From: Oscillospiraceae bacterium
Lineage (GTDB): Bacteria > Bacillota > Clostridia > Oscillospirales > Butyricicoccaceae
Reading direction: 5' to 3'
Length of the DNA: 61,922 nucleotides
NCBI GenBank assembly: GCA_015068445.1
Contig: SVKN01000004.1
Span: forward strand, 1 to 61,922
Position numbers and translations under genes: made by a program. Within the stretch, counting starts at the first letter, position 1; every line of letters begins with the position of its first letter. Below, piece by piece: positions 58,040 through 61,922 of the stretch. The notes beneath the pieces were generated by a model. It did no database searches and was not told the DNA's origin. It was given only the letters and a program-made list of their open reading frames with translations.

Positions 58040-61000
58040 ATGAAGATAAGTGATGTTCTGAAAAAGTGGACCCCCGAAGAGGAAGAGGAGGAGACCTCGG
58101 TAAAGCGGACCGGGGTCTCCTCTGCAAACAATTCGGGCAATGTCAAAAGCAAGATGAAAGTGAGCGACGTAACCGACAAGTGGAACAGGTCGTATACCGT
58201 CGCAACCGATAAACACCGCAAGCCGGAAGAGCGGAAAACCAAGTGGACGTACACCTTCACGCAGCCGGAGGACGAGTGGCGATTCCCGGAGCCGGAGGCG
58301 CAGTCTCAGACCGGCGTGGGCGGCATGGCGCAGGGCTTTTACTGGGGCGACAACTGGACCGGCGACGGTTCCGGGCGCACGTGGTCGGCGCTGGGCGACC
58401 GCGAGATGATGACGGACAAGCAGCGCGCGCTGGCTGACAGGCTGGCGGAGTACAACACACTGTCCACGAGGCCGGACTTTAAAAAGTACAGCACCTACGA
58501 CCCGAGCCTTGTCGACGACCCGCTGTACGGCGCCGTGAACGGCGACCGGCAGGCGCAGATCGCGCTGCAGAAGGAGGACCCGGAGGGCCTGCGGGCGATG
58601 ATCGGCACGGACAAGAGCTTTGCCCGCCAGATGAATCCGTATGAGCTGAGCCGGTACAACTACATCCGCACGACCCGCGGCGCGGAGGCCGCGGACCAGT
58701 ACCTGGAGGACATCCGCAGCGACCTGCAGAGCAGGCAGATGGACGAGAGGCTGAGCAAGGCGGAGGCGTTTGCGGACAGGCATCCCGTCGGGGCGCAGCT
58801 GCTGTCCTATGCGATGCCGAGCGAGCTGGGCATTTACGGCGCAGTCGGGGACTGGGCAAAAGGCGAAAAGCTCGATCCGAACGCCGGGTACAGGACGTGG
58901 AGCCGGATGCAGACGGCGCTGAGAAGCGCGGACAGCAGTGCGGTTGAGCGTGAGGTCAGCCTTCATTTCGGCGAGGCCGCGGGCAAGCTGGCCGGGAAGG
59001 GTTACAATCTGCTGACGAGTTACTCGGACAGTCGTATCAACCAGCTTATGTTCCCGGGAATGGAGGCGGTGCCTCTGCTGCGCATGGGCGCACAGGCGGC
59101 GTCTCACGCGCTGGATGAGGCACAGGCCCGCGGTCTGAACGACAACCGGGCGCTGGCGCTGAGCCTGATCGCCGGCGCGGCGGAAGTGGCGACAGAGCAG
59201 TATTCCCTTGAAGCGCTGCTCAATGCCGATCCCGTGAACGAGGGCATGATCAGGACGCTCTTCAAGCAGATGGCTGCGGAGGGCAGCGAGGAAATGGCCT
59301 CCGAGGCGATCAACGCGGTGGCGGATTACATGATCAGCGGCGACAAGGCCGAGGCGCGCCAGAGCTACTTCAAGCACATCAACGAGGACCACATGTCGCC
59401 GGAGAAGGCGAGGCTTGCGGTCTGCGCAGAAATCGCGGGACAGATTGTCGAGTCCGGCATCGGCGGCGCGCTGATGGGCGGCCTGGGCGGCGTTACGATC
59501 GCCGGCATGTCCGAGCTGGGCGCATATCAGACGGGCAGAGACCTGCACACGATGACCCAGAGCTACGAGGTGCCGGGCAGCAGGTTCCAGCACGCGGCAG
59601 ACTGGGGCGACGTGCAGCGCGGCGTGATCACAGCGGCGCAGCAGCAGCCCGTGGGGACGCGCGCCAAGACGCTGGGAGATCAGGCACGGGCGAAGATCGA
59701 CGCGGGCGGACAGCTGAGTGACCTGGAGTTCGGCCGGCTGTACACGGCCCTGGACGCCCAGCAGCAGGCGCTGCAGGAGCGCACCGACGAGCGCGTGCGC
59801 GAGAAGCTGCAGCAGCAGGGCGAGGACATCGAGCGCCAGACCCAGGACACGCTGCTGGATCTGGCCCGCGACAAGGTGGCCGAGGAGACCGGCGTGGACA
59901 TGACGCAGGCGGTTGAGGAGGCCCCGGCGGAATCGCGCCAGAATGAGGCGAGAGCCGCTGAGACTGCGCAGAAGGAAACTGCCCGCGCCGAGGAGAAAAC
60001 GAGCCGTAGCGAGGAGCGGAGCGAAGCGGCGGAGGTCGAGGACGAGACCGAGTTCGTGGAGCTGGGCGGCGAAGAAAACGAGGCCGCGTTTGCCGAGCTG
60101 CAGGGCGAGGAGGAGACACGGGCCGAGGCTCCGCAGACGCAGACGCAGGAACGCACCAGCCCGTCGCTGCGGACGATGAACACGCGGATGACGGAGGCAT
60201 ACAAGGAGGCGTTTGACCCGGCTCAGCTGGAGAAGGTGAAGAGCGCCTTCGGGGAGGCCGGGCAGAAGGCGCTGACGGACAACTACAAGGGCGAGCAGAT
60301 GACGGCGCCCTACGTGCGCGGCTTTATGGCGTTTTACAACGCCGGTCTGACCGGGACGCGTGCGTCCGACGTGAGCCTCGGAGCGAGGACGCTGATCTCC
60401 ACCGACACGGCGGTGCGGGCGTGGGCCGCAGGGCGGCAGGATGCGCAGGCGAAAACCGCGCAGCTCAAGGCGCAGAAGGGCAGCGTGGCCGTGGTGCAGA
60501 ATCCCGGCATCGATTACTCGGACGCCAAGACGAGCGAGTGGGCCGCGAAGAACGGCGAGACGGCCAGACGGGTGAATCAGCTCACGAAGGCCCTCGGTAT
60601 GAGCATGACGGTGGAGGACATCATCAGGGTCGGCAAGACCGGCGAGGCAAACGCCCAGCTGCTGAACGCGCGCCTGACGCTGTCCAACAACGCGGAGAAA
60701 CGCACGGCAACGTACCGCGGCGAGAACATCAGCAATCCCGTGATGTGGACCATCGGCCACGAGGTGGGCCACCGCCTGCGCGAGCTGGCGCCGGAGGCGT
60801 TTGACGCGCTGACGAAGACCATGCCGCAGGAGGCAGTGCGGGACATCGAGTGGCAGCAGTACGCCTATGCCAAGGCCGGCGTGGACGAGAAGTTCGAGAG
60901 CGCGGCGGAGGAGGCTGCGGCCAACTACGTGGCCGACCTGCTGGAGGGCGGTCAGGTGCTGGACGAGTTTATTGACCGGCAGACGCGCGCCGGGAACAGG

Positions 61001-61922
61001 AACGTGCTGCAGAAGCTCGGCGACATGATCCGCAGAGTGTACCGCGACGTCAAGGCGTACCTGTCCGGCGACGAGGCCAGAGCGATCCGCCAGAGCATCA
61101 AGAAGCTGGAGGCGGCGCTGGACGCGGCGGCGGAGCAGGCGAAGAAGAACGCGAAGAACGGCGTGACCGCGGAGGCGAAGGCTACCCAGCAGGCGCTGTA
61201 TCACGACGCGACGACGGCGGCCGAGGTCGAGGCGTCCGGGCCGGATTACTCTCTGGTCATGGATCAGGCGCTGCTGGACCGGCTGAACAGCGAGGACACG
61301 GTGACGGTTTACCGCGCGATGCAGCTGATCGACGGTGAGCTGTATCCGCCGATGGCGGCGAAGGTCAAGAGCGCGGACGGCAAGAAAACGCTTGTGGAGC
61401 CCACGAAGATCGGCGACTGGTACCAGGCGGACGAGCACCCGGAGCTGGTGAAGAACGGTAAGTTCGAGCTGGACAAGGGGAATGGCAGCAGTATCAATGC
61501 CGCGTACAATCCGTACTTCCACACGAGCGCGTCCCCGCTGAATGACCAGTTTTCGTCTGCCTATGATAGGCCGAATCTGGTGGTGGTGGAGGGCGTGATC
61601 CCGCGCAGCGAGCTGACGAGCGGCTACAGGGCCGAAGGCGCGAAGGACAGCGTGGGCGAGACCAGATGGCACAGCGGACCTGTGGCGTCACAGCTCAAGG
61701 GCGACAAGGCGCGGCGCGTGTTCCTGTCCAGATGGTTCCAGGCGCAGCGCATCGTGCCAGACGCGGAGGTGGCCGGGATCGTTGCGGAGACGTTGCGGGG
61801 CGAGAATATCTCGGTGCCCGAGAACGTGGTGACGCCGGGACTGAGAGACGCGCTGCGCGAAGCGGGCGTGGAGGTCGGCCCGGCACAGGCCCGGTACCGG
61901 GCCGACCTCCACGCCCGCTTCG
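58040..61922 (+). CDS. Very large ejected/internal virion protein (3' end not in window)
   Basis: At least 1294 codons from ATG 58040 with no stop in the window. Two membrane-active Ala/Gly-rich stretches lie near 330-500 ('AEIAGQIVESGIGGALMGGLGGVTIAG'). A coiled, Glu/Arg-rich region (530-700) precedes a zinc-metallopeptidase motif 'TIGHEVGHRLRELAPEAF' (HEVGH at 907-911) with Glu residues downstream ('ESAAEEAAANYVADL'). From residue 1090, 'VYRAMQLIDGELYPPM', 'YNPYFHTSASPLNDQFSSAY' and 'VVVEGVIPRSELTSGYRAEG' form a domain found in large phage polyvalent proteins. The last 26 bases are a foldback and may not be real coding sequence. Confidence 0.75.
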   Translation, partial: MKISDVLKKWTPEEEEEETSVKRTGVSSANNSGNVKSKMKVSDVTDKWNRSYTVATDKHRKPEERKTKWTYTFTQPEDEWRFPEPEAQSQTGVGGMAQGFYWGDNWTGDGSGRTWSALGDREMMTDKQRALADRLAEYNTLSTRPDFKKYSTYDPSLVDDPLYGAVNGDRQAQIALQKEDPEGLRAMIGTDKSFARQMNPYELSRYNYIRTTRGAEAADQYLEDIRSDLQSRQMDERLSKAEAFADRHPVGAQLLSYAMPSELGIYGAVGDWAKGEKLDPNAGYRTWSRMQTALRSADSSAVEREVSLHFGEAAGKLAGKGYNLLTSYSDSRINQLMFPGMEAVPLLRMGAQAASHALDEAQARGLNDNRALALSLIAGAAEVATEQYSLEALLNADPVNEGMIRTLFKQMAAEGSEEMASEAINAVADYMISGDKAEARQSYFKHINEDHMSPEKARLAVCAEIAGQIVESGIGGALMGGLGGVTIAGMSELGAYQTGRDLHTMTQSYEVPGSRFQHAADWGDVQRGVITAAQQQPVGTRAKTLGDQARAKIDAGGQLSDLEFGRLYTALDAQQQALQERTDERVREKLQQQGEDIERQTQDTLLDLARDKVAEETGVDMTQAVEEAPAESRQNEARAAETAQKETARAEEKTSRSEERSEAAEVEDETEFVELGGEENEAAFAELQGEEETRAEAPQTQTQERTSPSLRTMNTRMTEAYKEAFDPAQLEKVKSAFGEAGQKALTDNYKGEQMTAPYVRGFMAFYNAGLTGTRASDVSLGARTLISTDTAVRAWAAGRQDAQAKTAQLKAQKGSVAVVQNPGIDYSDAKTSEWAAKNGETARRVNQLTKALGMSMTVEDIIRVGKTGEANAQLLNARLTLSNNAEKRTATYRGENISNPVMWTIGHEVGHRLRELAPEAFDALTKTMPQEAVRDIEWQQYAYAKAGVDEKFESAAEEAAANYVADLLEGGQVLDEFIDRQTRAGNRNVLQKLGDMIRRVYRDVKAYLSGDEARAIRQSIKKLEAALDAAAEQAKKNAKNGVTAEAKATQQALYHDATTAAEVEASGPDYSLVMDQALLDRLNSEDTVTVYRAMQLIDGELYPPMAAKVKSADGKKTLVEPTKIGDWYQADEHPELVKNGKFELDKGNGSSINAAYNPYFHTSASPLNDQFSSAYDRPNLVVVEGVIPRSELTSGYRAEGAKDSVGETRWHSGPVASQLKGDKARRVFLSRWFQAQRIVPDAEVAGIVAETLRGENISVPENVVTPGLRDALREAGVEVGPAQARYRADLHARF
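61858..61922. repeat. Perfect 26-bp inverted repeat at the window end
   Basis: 61858-61883 is the exact reverse complement of 61897-61922, with a 13-base loop. The right arm ends on the last base. Confidence 0.97.

Larger units (their letters stand above)
29956..61922. mobile_element. Prophage, left part (podovirus-like, N4-gp56 capsid type); right end outside window
   Basis: From the integrase onward every recognisable gene is viral: repressor, recombination, replication, terminase, portal, scaffold, capsid, tail and internal virion proteins. The left border is placed after tRNA-Val because the integrase reads toward it; no second copy of the tRNA 3' end is visible because the right end is not included. 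There are no tape-measure, tail-tube or sheath genes, which suggests a short tail. Several interrupted genes (42442, 35827, 34718) raise doubt whether it is intact. Confidence 0.9.

Noticed and set aside
56087..61672. A 1861-codon open frame on the minus strand
   Set aside because: It is the complement of three clear virion genes; GC-rich third positions remove stops on the opposite strand. Its sequence is low in complexity (His/Leu/Arg/Val) and matches no family pattern.
1..61922. CRISPR arrays
   Set aside because: No regularly spaced direct repeats of 23-40 bases were seen; the repeats found are iterons, microsatellites and short tandems.

Overview
The window is about 62 kb of high-GC DNA from an anaerobic Firmicute. 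It is most likely a gut clostridium of the Oscillospirales type: it has the Gram-positive gene order rpoC, L7Ae-like, rpsL, rpsG, fusA, tuf; DegV and CarD family proteins; aldo/keto reductases with ferredoxin-like iron-sulfur tails; a C_GCAxxG_C_C protein; sigma-A promoters with TTGaca-17-TATAAT; and many U-tailed terminators. Lineage is an inference from protein families and base composition only.

Host part (1 to about 29955). The end of rpoC and the str operon (L7Ae-like, rpsL, rpsG, fusA, tuf) read rightward. About 5 kb of metabolic genes follow (amidohydrolase, isoprenylcysteine-methyltransferase-like, acetamidase/formamidase, aldo/keto reductase, C_GCAxxG_C_C protein, flavin reductase). 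Then rpmG-secE-nusG-rplK-rplA-rplJ-rplL reads leftward. The ribosomal clusters that are usually co-directional are therefore split and convergent here. The rplJL pair has its own consensus promoter, an L10 leader and an attenuator. Further right are NAD(P)HX dehydratase, a second aldo/keto reductase, carD, apbE with a Gx transporter, a small XRE regulator with a membrane partner, two metallo-beta-lactamase-fold hydrolases, an esterase-like protein, a phosphodiesterase, a class I/II aminotransferase with a threonine aldolase, degV-marR, prmA, a polytopic membrane protein and a secreted transglutaminase/S-layer-type protein. Three tRNA genes (Met, Glu, Val) close the host part.

Prophage part (about 29956 to the end; the right end is not in the window). 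A tyrosine integrase sits beside tRNA-Val. A lysogeny region follows (repressor with two divergent consensus promoters and repeated GTCAC sites, a LexA-like box, small genes), then an early region (small regulators, a cytosine-5 DNA methyltransferase with an overlapping second gene, an ASCH-like gene). Next come recombination and replication genes (YqaJ, RecT, SSB, replication organizer with origin-like iterons, DUF1064 nuclease, adenine-methylase-like) and the packaging/head genes (small terminase, HNH homing endonuclease, large terminase, portal, Prp-like cysteine protease, scaffold, N4-gp56-type capsid). The connector/fibre genes, tail-nozzle-like protein and very large internal virion proteins come last. 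No tape measure or long-tail genes are seen, so a short-tailed (podovirus-like) virion is inferred.

The most unusual points are as follows. (1) An (AG)11 microsatellite lies inside the cytosine methyltransferase, and one unit gained would restore both the methylase and the gene overlapping it in another frame, which looks like a phase switch. (2) A lipoate-ligase-fold protein is encoded among the tail/fibre genes. (3) Eleven GTTAC/GTAAC repeats sit inside the replication gene. (4) In-frame stop codons interrupt the terminase (TAG, just before Walker A and beside a homing endonuclease) and an ASCH-like gene (TGA). (5) A Prp-like protease sits in the head module. (6) A connector is fused to collagen repeats and a fibre tip. 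(7) The window ends in a perfect 26-bp foldback that is probably an assembly artefact.
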